Shown piece after piece: positions 1 to 7,169 of a stretch of DNA of 11,665 nucleotides. The DNA lies in the NCBI GenBank assembly GCA_013360535.1, contig JABWBL010000060.1:1-11665 (forward strand). The letters run 5' to 3'. Made by a program: the position numbers and the translations under genes. Positions within the stretch are counted from its first letter, which is position 1. Every line of letters begins with the position of its first letter. This DNA comes from Planctomycetaceae bacterium (GTDB lineage Bacteria > Planctomycetota > UBA1135 > GCA-002686595). Under the pieces are notes generated by a model, which was not told the DNA's origin, ran no database searches, and worked only from the letters and a program-made list of their open reading frames with translations.

Positions 1-160
1 GATCGCCACAGCTGCGGCGGGCTGCTGAGCGGCCGCGGCCAGAGCCCGTTCACGACGTCCCTTGGCGACGGAGTGGTTTCCACGGCGCGCGAGCTTGGAA
101 CCGAGGGAGAACTTCGGGTCGCGCTTCGCGCTCCGCCGTGGCGATTGAAGGCCTCGGTAG
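1..160. other. Left-edge stretch, no supportable gene
   Basis: I read all frames here. On the plus strand, frame 2 is interrupted at 26-28 and then open to a TGA at about 149-151; frame 3 is open to a TGA at 161-163. On the minus strand a frame is open from about 199 to the left edge and gives a basic, Arg/Lys-rich peptide, but it has no ATG, GTG or TTG start that I could find. None of the peptides resembles a family I know. The stretch could be the 3' end of a gene lying outside the window, for example a transposase next to the palindrome that follows, but that is a guess. Confidence 0.3.
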
Positions 161-194
161 ATGACGGGGACGGAGGCGCCTCCGTCCCCGTCAT
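161..194. repeat. Perfect 34-bp palindrome
   Basis: The half-site ATGACGGGGACGGA (161-174) is followed by GGCGCC (175-180) and the exact reverse complement of the half-site (181-194). All 34 bases are self-complementary, and symmetry stops at 160/195, where both bases are G. As RNA or single-stranded DNA it would form a very stable hairpin. No T-run follows on either strand, so it does not look like a standard intrinsic terminator. It resembles REP-type elements mobilised by REP-associated tyrosine transposases (RAYTs), but no RAYT gene is visible in the window. Confidence 0.85.
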
Positions 195-211
195 GTGCCC
201 GTCATGTGCCC
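190..211. repeat. Tandem 11-bp direct repeat at palindrome edge
   Basis: GTCATGTGCCC occurs at 190-200 and again at 201-211. The first copy overlaps the right arm of the 34-bp palindrome (GTCAT, 190-194). Such a short tandem unit at the foot of a hairpin could come from slippage, or be a boundary tag like those next to REP hairpins. Confidence 0.8.
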
Positions 212-214
212 CTG

Positions 215-249
215 ACCGGACGCCGTTGCCGGCGGCAAACGCGTCCGGT
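215..249. repeat. Imperfect palindrome, repeat unit copy A
   Basis: The unit begins ACCGGACGC and ends GCGTCCGGT around a GCCGGCGGCAA core. It is nearly self-complementary, with only two mismatched pairs near the middle of the arms. Its central 33 nt (216-248) match copy B at 285-317 at 27 of 33 positions by hand alignment without gaps. It lies outside any credible coding region. Confidence 0.7.
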
Positions 250-281
250 TGATGTCTTGGCTGGCGAGGAGTTTACGGCGA

Positions 282-320
282 CACCCGGACGAAGTAGCCG
301 GCGGCAATCTCGACCGGGTG
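282..320. repeat. Imperfect palindrome, repeat unit copy B
   Basis: CACCCGG at 282-288 pairs with CCGGGTG at 314-320. Within it, 285-317 is a diverged copy of the unit at 216-248, sharing CCGGACG and GCCGGCGGCAA. The pairing is less perfect than in copy A but keeps the outer stem and the core. On the minus strand it lies 34 nt past the stop codon of the gene at 354-881, so it could also act at the 3' end of that transcript. Confidence 0.65.
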
Positions 321-353
321 CTGTTGGACATCGCTCTGTGCTCTTCGATCGAG

Positions 354-881
354 TCAACGTCGGACCAGGGCGCCTCGGAGGTCCACGCTGGCGCTTCTTG
401 CTCGCCTTCGGCTTTCGATGAGCGCGAGCATGGCTTCTTGCGCCGCCTCGCGGGCGGCGTGGGCTTCGGTCCAAGGTAATTGGCCCGATCTTGCGGCTTC
501 GCTCGCTCGCTCGGCCAGTTCGCGCGCTTTCGGCTCGAGTTCTCGTTCCCTTCGGTGCCACTCCGCCGTCGCCTGCGACTGACGATCCCACTGATCGCGC
601 AGCTCGCGACGGGCGTTCGATCGCGCGGACTCGAGTTCCGCTTGCCGCAACTCGAGCTCTGCCTGCGCCGCCGCGACCCGCGCTGCACTCTTGCCGAACC
701 ACGGCAGCGGCTGCAGCGCGACCCCACCCGCGACGGGACTCCCGACGACGTCCGACGGTCGCGCACGAAGCAGCGCGCTCGCCCACGCGCGCAGCGTCAG
801 CGCCGAACGTGGCACCCACGCGCAACACTCGTAGGCGTACAACGCCGCGAGCACGACGAAGACCTCCGCCAACGAGCTCAT
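354..881 (-). CDS. Unrecognised membrane-anchored helical protein
   Basis: This 175-residue protein starts at the ATG at 881, 71 nt after the stop of the DUF2167 gene on the same strand. I do not recognise its family. Residues about 4-24 (LAEVFVVLAALYAYECCAWV) form one hydrophobic segment, so it is probably anchored in the inner membrane. From about residue 65 to 165 it is rich in Ala, Glu, Arg and Gln with almost no Pro or Gly, which suggests long helices, perhaps a coiled coil. By hand count roughly 30% of codons in this second part end in A or T, clearly more than in the pentose-phosphate genes, with many GAA, CAA and CGA. That may mean relaxed selection, a replaced C-terminus or foreign origin. 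Two overlapping frames are also open here (191-766 and 202-909), but only this one has a sensible N-terminus. Function unknown. Confidence 0.6.
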   Translation of the reverse strand: MSSLAEVFVVLAALYAYECCAWVPRSALTLRAWASALLRARPSDVVGSPVAGGVALQPLPWFGKSAARVAAAQAELELRQAELESARSNARRELRDQWDRQSQATAEWHRRERELEPKARELAERASEAARSGQLPWTEAHAAREAAQEAMLALIESRRRARSASVDLRGALVRR

Positions 882-912
882 CGTGCTGCGCTTGGGCTGC
901 GTGGGTCATTCG

Positions 913-940
913 ACGCCCGAACGCTCGCGCGGCCGGGCGT
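913..940 (-). terminator. Hairpin after DUF2167 gene, possible terminator
   Basis: ACGCCCG (913-919) can pair with CGGGCGT (934-940) across a 14-nt loop. A competing stem, CGCTCG (922-927) with CGAGCG (943-948), overlaps it. It starts 12 nt past the stop codon of the DUF2167 gene as read on the minus strand. There is no T-run after the stem, so intrinsic termination is doubtful. Confidence 0.25.
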
Positions 941-952
941 TCCGAGCGCCAC

Positions 953-1915
953 TCACTTCGCGGCCGGCGGCTCGTCGTTCGCGTCGCTCTCCGTCGCTTC
1001 CGGCTTGCTCGCGCGGCGCGTCGGCGCCGTTTCCTTCTTCTTGCCGCCGAACAGCTTCTTGAAGAAGGCGCCGATGGCCACGAGCGCGACCGCGATCGGC
1101 TTCCACAGCTTGCCGAGCAGGCCCGACTTCACCGCGAGCGCTCCCGCACCGCCGGCGACGAGCGCCGTCAGGCCGTACTCCGCGACCTTGTCGCCGGACG
1201 TGTACTCGGAGTAGCGCTCGCCGGAGTTGTACGCGAAGCCGCGCAGCAGCGACTGGAACTGCGGCAAGAGCTCGGTGTGCTGCGCCTCGTCGCACACCAG
1301 CGTCACGACCATCACGCCGCGACGGCCGAGGACGCGGCTGTTGTGGTTGAGCGTGATGTGCTCGCCCGAACGGGAGCGCGTGGCCCATTCGAGGTTGTTG
1401 GTCTGCGTGTCGTAGTGCGGCGGCACCGCCCAGCCGAGCAGCTCCAGCGTCGACCAGCCGCGCTTGGCGCGCTCCTCGTTGCCAGCCTCGTTGCCTTCCT
1501 TGAGCGTCTCGAGCAGCTCGTCCGCGTCGAGATCGTCCTTGTCCGAGTCGTCGACCCAGCCCGAGTCCTCGAACTCGAACACCACGAACCACGACAGGTC
1601 GGGAGCGCCGACGAGGCCGAGTTCGTCGTTGGAGATGGGGTTCTGCATCATCTCCATCAGCTTCTGCGTGTCCGGCTTGTTGGCGAACACGAGCCCTTCG
1701 GGCACCTGGATCTTGCCGCGGCTGCCGAGCTTGCCCTCGGTCGGGCCCACCTGCCAGCGGATCGACGCGAACGGATCCTCGTCCGCTTCGGCCTCGTCCT
1801 GCGCGAGGAGCGCGTCGCCGCTCTCCTCCGCTTCGGGTTCCTGGAAGGCAAGCGCGACCGGAGCGAACGAGAGCAGGCCGAGTGCGAGCGAGAACGCGCG
1901 GACGAAGGGAAGCAT
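953..1915 (-). CDS. DUF2167 exported membrane protein
   Basis: This 320-residue protein matches the DUF2167 family as I know it; the family has no firmly established biochemical role. Residues 1-23 are a signal peptide (MLPFVRAFSLALGLL... ending ALA, cleavage before F24), followed by an acidic linker (24-49). The family core includes WQVGP (54-58), a WFVVFEFEDSGWVDD block (109-123), DADELLETLKEGNE (130-143), GWAVPPHYD (161-169), LEWA (175-178), NHNSRVLGRRGV (190-201), and DKVAEYGLTALVAGG (242-256). One or two hydrophobic stretches (250-262, 272-286) precede a basic and then acidic tail (287-320), so the bulk is probably periplasmic with a C-terminal anchor. The frame stays open upstream to 2329, but that part is antisense-type noise over rnc. 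The ATG at 1915 gives the signal peptide and has GAGG 6 nt upstream. It follows rnc by 100 nt, with a possible promoter of its own. Confidence 0.88.
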   Translation of the reverse strand: MLPFVRAFSLALGLLSFAPVALAFQEPEAEESGDALLAQDEAEADEDPFASIRWQVGPTEGKLGSRGKIQVPEGLVFANKPDTQKLMEMMQNPISNDELGLVGAPDLSWFVVFEFEDSGWVDDSDKDDLDADELLETLKEGNEAGNEERAKRGWSTLELLGWAVPPHYDTQTNNLEWATRSRSGEHITLNHNSRVLGRRGVMVVTLVCDEAQHTELLPQFQSLLRGFAYNSGERYSEYTSGDKVAEYGLTALVAGGAGALAVKSGLLGKLWKPIAVALVAIGAFFKKLFGGKKKETAPTRRASKPEATESDANDEPPAAK

Positions 1916-1988
1916 GCGAAGCCTCGTGAAGGTGGGAGCTCCAACCGATTGCATCGACAAGGGCGTCGCGATCGGAGCAGGGGCGCGA

Positions 1989-1994
1989 AGTCTA
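1989..1994 (-). promoter_or_regulatory. Possible -10 element for DUF2167 gene
   Basis: Read on the minus strand this is TAGACT, inside the 100-nt gap between rnc and the DUF2167 gene and 73 nt before the ATG. No good -35 hexamer sits 17 nt upstream. The motif fits the general TAnnnT shape seen before other genes here. It is only suggestive. Confidence 0.25.
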
Positions 1995-2015
1995 GCCGCG
2001 CAGTGCGAGGCGAAG

Positions 2016-2687
2016 CTATGCCTCCAGCGGCGCAGTCGGGCGTTCTTCGAGCACGAGCAGGGCCTCGTGCGCCGCCCAGCGCTCGGCTTCCTTGCGAGTG
2101 CGGCCCCAGGCGCTGGGAAAACCACGCTCGCCGAGCCGCGCACGCACGCAGAACGCGCGGGCGTGGGCGCTGCCGCGCGTCTCGACCAGCTCGTAGTCCG
2201 GCAGGATCGACCAGCGAGCCTGCGCGAGCTGCTGCAGCCGCTGCTTGGGGTTCGAGCCGGCGAGCTCGCGCTCCGCATCGGCGAGTGCGCTGTCGAGCGT
2301 GCGCAGCACGAACTCGCGCGCCGCCGCATAACCGCCGTCGAGGTAGATCGCGCCGAGCACGGCCTCGTACAGGTTGGCGAGCACCGAGACGGGCATCGCG
2401 CGGCCCTTGAGCCCGTTGCCGACGCTCGCCGCCTCGTCGAGCCCGAGCTCGCGGGCCGACTGCGCGAGCGTGCGCCGCGACACGACGCTCGCCTTGATCT
2501 CCGTCATCGCGCCTTCGGTGAGCTCCGGTCGGCGCGAGAAGAGCTCTTCGGTCGCCGCGAGGTTGAGCGCGGCGTCACCGAGGAACTCGAGCCGCTCGTT
2601 GTCGAACTCGCCGCAGGTCGATGCGTGCGTCAGCGCCCGTTCGAGCAGCGCCGGATCGCGAAACCTGTAGCACAGCGAGTCGAGCAC
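2016..2687 (-). CDS. rnc: Ribonuclease III
   Basis: RNase III cuts double-stranded RNA as a homodimer and acts in rRNA and mRNA maturation. The 223-residue length is normal. The nuclease domain (1-~135) has the signature NERLEFLGDAAL (30-41), giving E31, E34 and D38, and a second block LANLYEAVLGAIYLDGG (103-119) with E108. The double-stranded RNA-binding domain follows (about 146-213: NPKQRLQQL ... DYELVETRGSAHARAF ... RKEAERWAAHEAL). One oddity stands out: position 105 is Asn where the family usually has Asp, the metal ligand called D107 in Aquifex and D114 in E. coli. The other three ligands (E34, D38, E108) keep the Aquifex spacing. The start is GTG at 2687, giving a short N-terminus that begins right at the first helix. 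pgl ends only 3 nt upstream, so translation is probably coupled and rnc is probably co-transcribed with the pentose phosphate genes. Confidence 0.95.
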   Translation of the reverse strand: MLDSLCYRFRDPALLERALTHASTCGEFDNERLEFLGDAALNLAATEELFSRRPELTEGAMTEIKASVVSRRTLAQSARELGLDEAASVGNGLKGRAMPVSVLANLYEAVLGAIYLDGGYAAAREFVLRTLDSALADAERELAGSNPKQRLQQLAQARWSILPDYELVETRGSAHARAFCVRARLGERGFPSAWGRTRKEAERWAAHEALLVLEERPTAPLEA

Positions 2688-2690
2688 GCG

Positions 2691-3425
2691 TCACTCGTCC
2701 TGCAGGCCCGCTGCGGCGGCGCCGTCGACCATCCACGTCACGTTGCCCTCGCGCGGCCGCACGAGCGCCGCGGGCAAGGGTCGGGCCTCGGGGTCGCCGT
2801 GGAAGAGCTCGCGCAGCGCGTCGACCTTGTCGGAGCCCGCGACGAGGAACAGCACCGCGCGCGACTCGTTGAGCATCGGCAGCGTCAGCGTGATGCGCTG
2901 GGCCGCGAGCTTCTCGACGAAGGTCGCGGCGACCCGTGCGCTCGTCTCCGCGAGCGCGCTGCTGCCGGGAAAGAGCGAAGCCGTGTGGCCATCGGTGCCG
3001 AGGCCGAGCAGCGCGAGGTCGAGCCGCACCTCGCCCGTGGCGCCGAGGCTCGCGACGAGCTCGCGCTCGTACTCGCGCGCCGCCTGCGCGGGTTCCAGCT
3101 CACCTTGGATGCGGTGCACCTGCGCCGCCGGGACTTGACCCCGCCCCAGCCACGCCTCGCTCGCCATGCGGAAGTTCGAGTCCGCGTGGCCGGGCGGAAC
3201 GCAGCGCTCGTCGCCGAAGTGCACGTGCCAGCGCGAGAAGTCCGCGCCGCTCTCCGCGAGCGCGCGGTACAGCAGTTTCGGCGTCGAACCGCCCGACAAG
3301 GCGAGGTGGAACACCCCACGCTGCTCGAGCGCCTCGTGCGCCGCGCGTTGCACTTCCTCGCAGGCCCGCGCCGCGAGTGCGGCGGGATCCACGAGCTGAA
3401 TGATGCGGGTGCGATGCGGCGACAC
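2691..3425 (-). CDS. pgl: 6-phosphogluconolactonase
   Basis: Pgl hydrolyses 6-phosphoglucono-lactone to 6-phosphogluconate, the second step of the oxidative pentose phosphate pathway, in the cytoplasm. The protein has 244 residues, close to the usual bacterial DevB/Pgl length. It shows the three family blocks: the phosphate-binding SGGSTPK (44-50), DERCVPPGHADSN (72-84), and GLGTDGHTASLFPG (141-154), which carries the active-site histidine. The frame is open far upstream over zwf, but the only start that fits the family N-terminus is GTG at 3425, 23 nt after the zwf stop, with GAGG 8 nt upstream. Its stop lies 3 nt before the rnc start. Gene order zwf-pgl follows the pathway and supports the call. 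Confidence 0.96.
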   Translation of the reverse strand: MSPHRTRIIQLVDPAALAARACEEVQRAAHEALEQRGVFHLALSGGSTPKLLYRALAESGADFSRWHVHFGDERCVPPGHADSNFRMASEAWLGRGQVPAAQVHRIQGELEPAQAAREYERELVASLGATGEVRLDLALLGLGTDGHTASLFPGSSALAETSARVAATFVEKLAAQRITLTLPMLNESRAVLFLVAGSDKVDALRELFHGDPEARPLPAALVRPREGNVTWMVDGAAAAGLQDE

Positions 3426-3448
3426 CGGAAGGACCTCGGCGCTGGAGC

Positions 3449-5008
3449 CTAGCTCGTCGTGTCGAGGATCGTGCGCCACTGGCGACCGTCGCGCGCGAGC
3501 AGCTCGTCGGCATCGACCGGACCCGCGGTGCCCGCGTGGTAGTTCGGGAAGTCGTGCGGCAGGACCTTGGTCCACAGGTCGAGGATCGGATCGACGACGG
3601 CCCAGCTCGCCTCGACCATGTCGGCGCGCTGGAACAGCGTCTGGTCGCCGAGCATGCCGTCGAAGAGCAAGCGCTCGTACCCCGTCGCCGGCGTCGAGCC
3701 GAAGTGATCGGAGTAGCTGAAGTCCATGAACACGCTGCCCAGCCGCAGCGCCGCGCCCGGCACCTTGGCGCCGAAGGTCAGCGCGATGCCCTCGTCGGGC
3801 TGGATGCGGACCACGAGCACGTTGGGCTTGGTGCTCTCGACCTCGGTGTGCCGGAACAGCACCATCGGCGGCTTGCGGAAGTGGATCGAGATCTCGGTCG
3901 TGCGCTTGGGCAGCGCCTTGCCGACGCGCAGGTAGAACGGCACGCCCGACCAGCGCCAGTTGTCGATCCCGAGCTTCATCGCGACGAACGTCTCCGTCGT
4001 CGACTCCGGCGCGACCGCGTGCTCGGCGCGATAGGCCGGAAGCGTCTTGTTGCCCGCGTTGCCCGCGGCGTATTGCCCGCGCACGACGCGCGAGAGCACG
4101 TCCGCCGGCGTGAACGGCTGCATCGCGCGCAGCGCCTTGCACTGCTCGTCGCGCACGGCGTCGGCCTGGAACGAGATCGGCGGCTCCATCGCGACCAGCG
4201 AGATCAGCTGGAAGATGTGGTTGGGCACCATGTCGCGCAGCGCGCCGGCCTTGTCGTAGTAGCCGCCGCGCTTCTCGACGCCGAGCGTCTCGGCCACCGT
4301 GATCTGCACATGGTCGATGTAGCGGCGGTTCCAGATCGGCTCGAAGATCGCGTTGGAGAAGCGCAGCACCATCAGGTTCTGCACGGTCTCCTTCCCGAGG
4401 TAGTGGTCGATGCGGTAGAGCTGCGACTCGGCGAGTTCCGACTGCAGCTCGCGGTTGAGCGCGCGCGCGCTGGCGAGGTCGTGGCCGAAGGGTTTCTCGA
4501 CGATCACGCGCCGCCAGCGGCCGCCGGACTGGTCGAGCAGCCCACGCGCCTTCAGCATGCGCGCCACGAGGCCAAAGTGCTCGGGCGCGGTCGCGAGGTA
4601 GAACAGCACGTTGCCTGCGGTGCCGAATTCCTGCTGCGCGCGCTCGAGCTGCGCCGCGAGCCGCTCGTAGGCCGCCGGATCGTCGAAGTTGCCCGACACG
4701 TAGCTCGTGCGCGTGCACAGCCAGCTCCACACGCCGTCGTCGAAGCTCTCGCCGACGTGGCCGCGCAGCTCGCCGCCGAGGTACTCGCGGAAGCCCGCGT
4801 CGTCGAGCTCGCGCCGCGCGAAGCCGATCGTCGCGAAGCCCGACGCCGTCAGCAGCCGCTGGTTGGCGAGGTTGTAGAGCGCGGGGACGAGCTTGCGCTG
4901 CGTCAGGTCGCCTGCGGCTCCGAAGATCACGACCGTGCACGGCGGCGCCTTGCGGCCCGCGATCGGCACGGCGCTCTCGAGGTGTGCGATGGTCTCCGCG
5001 ACGCTCAC
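3449..5008 (-). CDS. zwf: Glucose-6-phosphate 1-dehydrogenase
   Basis: Zwf oxidises glucose-6-phosphate to 6-phosphoglucono-lactone with reduction of NAD(P)+, the entry step of the oxidative pentose phosphate pathway. The 519-residue length is slightly above the ~490 of E. coli, partly from an N-terminal extension. The Rossmann motif [10 protein letters not shown] is at 30-39, EKPFG at 171-175, and the active-site signature RIDHYLGKE at 199-207. H264 in DMVPNH (259-264) lies 62 residues after H202, the same spacing as H178 and H240 of the Leuconostoc enzyme, so the catalytic Asp-His pair and second His are intact. R65 in GFARREL sits where NADP-binding enzymes carry a 2'-phosphate-binding Arg, so NADP+ use is likely (inference). 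The start is GTG at 5008, overlapping the gnd TGA as GTGA, a classic coupling arrangement. An open frame continuing to 5812 is a shadow across gnd. Confidence 0.97.
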   Translation of the reverse strand: MSVAETIAHLESAVPIAGRKAPPCTVVIFGAAGDLTQRKLVPALYNLANQRLLTASGFATIGFARRELDDAGFREYLGGELRGHVGESFDDGVWSWLCTRTSYVSGNFDDPAAYERLAAQLERAQQEFGTAGNVLFYLATAPEHFGLVARMLKARGLLDQSGGRWRRVIVEKPFGHDLASARALNRELQSELAESQLYRIDHYLGKETVQNLMVLRFSNAIFEPIWNRRYIDHVQITVAETLGVEKRGGYYDKAGALRDMVPNHIFQLISLVAMEPPISFQADAVRDEQCKALRAMQPFTPADVLSRVVRGQYAAGNAGNKTLPAYRAEHAVAPESTTETFVAMKLGIDNWRWSGVPFYLRVGKALPKRTTEISIHFRKPPMVLFRHTEVESTKPNVLVVRIQPDEGIALTFGAKVPGAALRLGSVFMDFSYSDHFGSTPATGYERLLFDGMLGDQTLFQRADMVEASWAVVDPILDLWTKVLPHDFPNYHAGTAGPVDADELLARDGRQWRTILDTTS

Positions 5009-5997
5009 TTCGCCGCTCCGGGCTTTGGCGCCTCGACGTGGCCGCCGAACTTCTCGCGCATCGCGGAGAGCACCTTCTCCGCGAAGGTGTGGTCCTGGCG
5101 CGAGCGGAAGCGCGCGTACAGCGCCTCGGTGAGCACCGGGGCCGGCACCGCCTCCTCGATCGCCGTCTGCACGGTCCAGCGTCCCTCGCCGGAATCCGCG
5201 ACGACGCCCGTGTACTTCTCGAGCTTGGGGTGCTCGGCCAGCGCCTGCGCCGTCAGGTCGAGCAGCCAGCTGCCGACCACGCTGCCGCGTCGCCACAGCT
5301 CGCACAGGTCGGCCAGATCGAAGTCGTAGCGCTGCGCCGCGGGCAGCTTCTCGTTGCTCGCGCACTTGAGGATGTCGAGCCCCTCGGCGTAGGCCTGCAT
5401 CAGGCCGTACTCGATGCCGTTGTGGATCATCTTCGCGAAATGCCCGGCGCCGACCGGACCGCAGTGCAGATAGCCCTGTTCCGCCGTGCTGTTTCGCGTC
5501 TCGCGACCCGGCGCGGGCGGCGTGTCGCCTTGTCCCGGCGCGAGCGTGCGCAGCGCGGGCTCGACGAGCTCGAACGCCGCGCGCTCGGCGCCGACCATCA
5601 GGCAGTAGCCGCGCTCGATGCCCCACACGCCCCCGCTCGTGCCGACATCCATGTAGCGCACGCCCTTCTTCGCGAGCTCGGCCGCGCGGCGCACGTCGTC
5701 CTTGAAGTACGAGTTGCCGCCGTCGATCACGAGGTCGCCTGCGGAGAGCAGCGCACCGAGCTCGGCGATCGCCTTCTCGGTCGGCTCGCCCGCGGGCACC
5801 ATCACCCAGCACACCCGCGGCGCCGGGAGTTTCTGGACGACCTCCGCGAGCGTGAACGCCGGCTGCGCGCCGTCGCGCTCGAGCGCTCGCACGCTGTCCG
5901 CACTCACGTCGAACGCGACCACTTCGTGGCCACCCTTCATGAGCCGCCGCGCCATGTTCGCGCCCATGCGGCCCAATCCGATCATCGCTAGCTTCAT
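5005..5997 (-). CDS. gnd: 6-phosphogluconate dehydrogenase, short YqeC/GntZ type
   Basis: This enzyme oxidatively decarboxylates 6-phosphogluconate to ribulose-5-phosphate. At 330 residues it belongs to the short class (~300-330) rather than the ~470-residue E. coli Gnd class. The Rossmann motif GLGRMG is at 7-12, the family block [10 protein letters not shown] at 92-101, [18 protein letters not shown] at 119-136, and the catalytic segment [14 protein letters not shown] at 185-198, where K189 and N193 match the conserved Lys and Asn. Residue 30, at the end of the second Rossmann strand (VVAFD), is Asp. NADP-specific enzymes have Asn-Arg there, and the short class is known to prefer NAD+. A Pro-rich insertion (about 155-174) before YLHCGP is, from memory, common in this class. 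ATG at 5997 is used, 53 nt after the tal stop, with a weak GAGAG about 6 nt upstream. It overlaps zwf by 4 nt. Confidence 0.95.
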   Translation of the reverse strand: MKLAMIGLGRMGANMARRLMKGGHEVVAFDVSADSVRALERDGAQPAFTLAEVVQKLPAPRVCWVMVPAGEPTEKAIAELGALLSAGDLVIDGGNSYFKDDVRRAAELAKKGVRYMDVGTSGGVWGIERGYCLMVGAERAAFELVEPALRTLAPGQGDTPPAPGRETRNSTAEQGYLHCGPVGAGHFAKMIHNGIEYGLMQAYAEGLDILKCASNEKLPAAQRYDFDLADLCELWRRGSVVGSWLLDLTAQALAEHPKLEKYTGVVADSGEGRWTVQTAIEEAVPAPVLTEALYARFRSRQDHTFAEKVLSAMREKFGGHVEAPKPGAAK

Positions 5998-6050
5998 GCA
6001 GGGCTCTCGCCGGCTCGCGCCGGTGGGGGTACGCCGCAGCCGCGCCCGGG

Positions 6051-7169
6051 CTACTTGCCGTGGGCGGAGACTGCGCCGATCAGCTTGTCGAACGCCACGT
6101 CGAAGAGCTTGACCCCTTCGTCGAGCAGGCGCCCACAGACGGTCTCGAGGTCGATTCCGACCAGCTGGAGCTGGTCCAGGGCCTGCTGCGAGCCCGCGAG
6201 GCCCTCGGCCAGCGTCCCGCGCGCCTTGCCGTGCTCGCGGAAGGCGTCGAGTGTCTGCGGCGGCACGGTGTTGACCGTGTCGGGCCCGATCAGCTCCTCC
6301 ACGTACAGCACGTCGCTGTAGCGGGAATCCTTCGTGCCGGTCGAAGCCCACAAGAGGCGCTGCGGGCGCGCACCGGCGGCGGCGAGCGCCTTCCAGCGCG
6401 GCGAGGCCGAGAGGCTCGTGTAGGCCTGGTAGGCGCGCTTCGCGTTGGCGATCGCGAGCCTCCCGCGCAGCGCAGCCGCGGTGGCCGCGAGCGCAGGATT
6501 CGCGGCCAGCTTGTCGAGCTCGGGATCGATCGCGGAGTCGACGCGGCTCACGAAGAAGCTCGCGACGCTCGCCACCTTGGTCACGTCGCCACCGCGTGCG
6601 CGCAGCGCCTCGAGGCCCGTCATGTACGCGTTCGCGACGGCGATGTACGCGTTGACCGAGAAGAGCAGCGTCACGTTGATGTTCATGCCCTCCGAGATCA
6701 GCTCGCGGATCGCGGGAACGCCTTCGGGTGTCGCGGGCACCTTGATCATCAGGTTCGGGCGACCGACTTCCTTCCACAGCCGCCGCGCCTCGGCGAGCGT
6801 GCCCGCCGTGTCGCGCGCGAGCTTCGGGCTGACCTCGAGGCTGACGTAGCCGTCGCGGCCCTTGGTGCTCGCGAACACCGGCGCGAGCTGGTCGCAGGCG
6901 AGCTTGATGTCAGCCACCGCTAGGTTCTCGTAGGCGCGCTTGGGGTCGCGCGCGCACAGCTCCTTCATCGCCGTCAGGTCGGCCTTGTACTCGGCGCCCG
7001 AGCTGATCGCCTTCTCGAAGATCGCCGGGTTCGAGGTCACGCCCATCAGCCGGTCGCGCTCGACCATCTGCGCCAGCGCTCCCGACTGGAGCAGGTCGCG
7101 GCGGATGAAGTCGAACCAGACCGACTGGCCGAGGGCGTGGAGGGCGTGCAGCGGGGGAACCGTGGTCAT
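6051..7169 (-). CDS. tal: Transaldolase
   Basis: Transaldolase moves a dihydroxyacetone unit from sedoheptulose-7-phosphate to glyceraldehyde-3-phosphate through a Schiff base on lysine. The 372-residue length fits the longer bacterial class that includes mycobacterial and actinobacterial Tal. Visible blocks are [14 protein letters not shown] (42-55), GYVSLEVSP (107-115), and [12 protein letters not shown] (139-150), with K143 as the Schiff-base lysine. The C-terminal ~90 residues keep the class pattern ([32 protein letters not shown]). The ATG at 7169 was chosen because family similarity begins right after it; the frame is open to 7250 but that extension is low-complexity basic sequence. No clear Shine-Dalgarno site precedes the start. 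It is the first gene of the leftward pentose phosphate cluster and diverges from the hydrolase at 7319. Confidence 0.95.
   Translation of the reverse strand: MTTVPPLHALHALGQSVWFDFIRRDLLQSGALAQMVERDRLMGVTSNPAIFEKAISSGAEYKADLTAMKELCARDPKRAYENLAVADIKLACDQLAPVFASTKGRDGYVSLEVSPKLARDTAGTLAEARRLWKEVGRPNLMIKVPATPEGVPAIRELISEGMNINVTLLFSVNAYIAVANAYMTGLEALRARGGDVTKVASVASFFVSRVDSAIDPELDKLAANPALAATAAALRGRLAIANAKRAYQAYTSLSASPRWKALAAAGARPQRLLWASTGTKDSRYSDVLYVEELIGPDTVNTVPPQTLDAFREHGKARGTLAEGLAGSQQALDQLQLVGIDLETVCGRLLDEGVKLFDVAFDKLIGAVSAHGK

Noticed and set aside
1..353. CRISPR array or tRNA in the repeat-rich left edge
   Set aside because: The repeats are palindromic, only two or three in number, diverged and without regular spacers; no cloverleaf with a T-loop motif is present.
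202..909. Overlapping minus-strand frames at 191-766 and 202-909 as alternatives to the gene at 354-881
   Set aside because: Both are Arg/Ser/Gly-rich without hydrophobic or family-like segments and run through the palindromic repeats; the 354-881 frame has a coherent membrane segment.
1916..2329. Upstream extension of the DUF2167 frame into rnc
   Set aside because: It would bury the signal peptide inside the protein and overlaps rnc; the ATG at 1915 has GAGG at good spacing.
491..2410. Long plus-strand open frame (639 codons) opposite the DUF2167 gene and rnc
   Set aside because: Arg/Ala/Pro-rich with no recognisable domain; it is the antisense shadow of high-GC genes on the minus strand that have clear family motifs.
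3426..4940. Upstream extension of the pgl frame, as if pgl were a 749-residue fusion
   Set aside because: The extension is an out-of-frame reading of zwf on the same strand; Pgl similarity begins at the GTG at 3425, which has a ribosome binding site.
3536..5329. Long plus-strand open frame (597 codons) opposite zwf and gnd
   Set aside because: Low-complexity Arg/Leu/His/Val sequence without motifs, lying opposite well-supported zwf and gnd; explained by GC bias at third positions.
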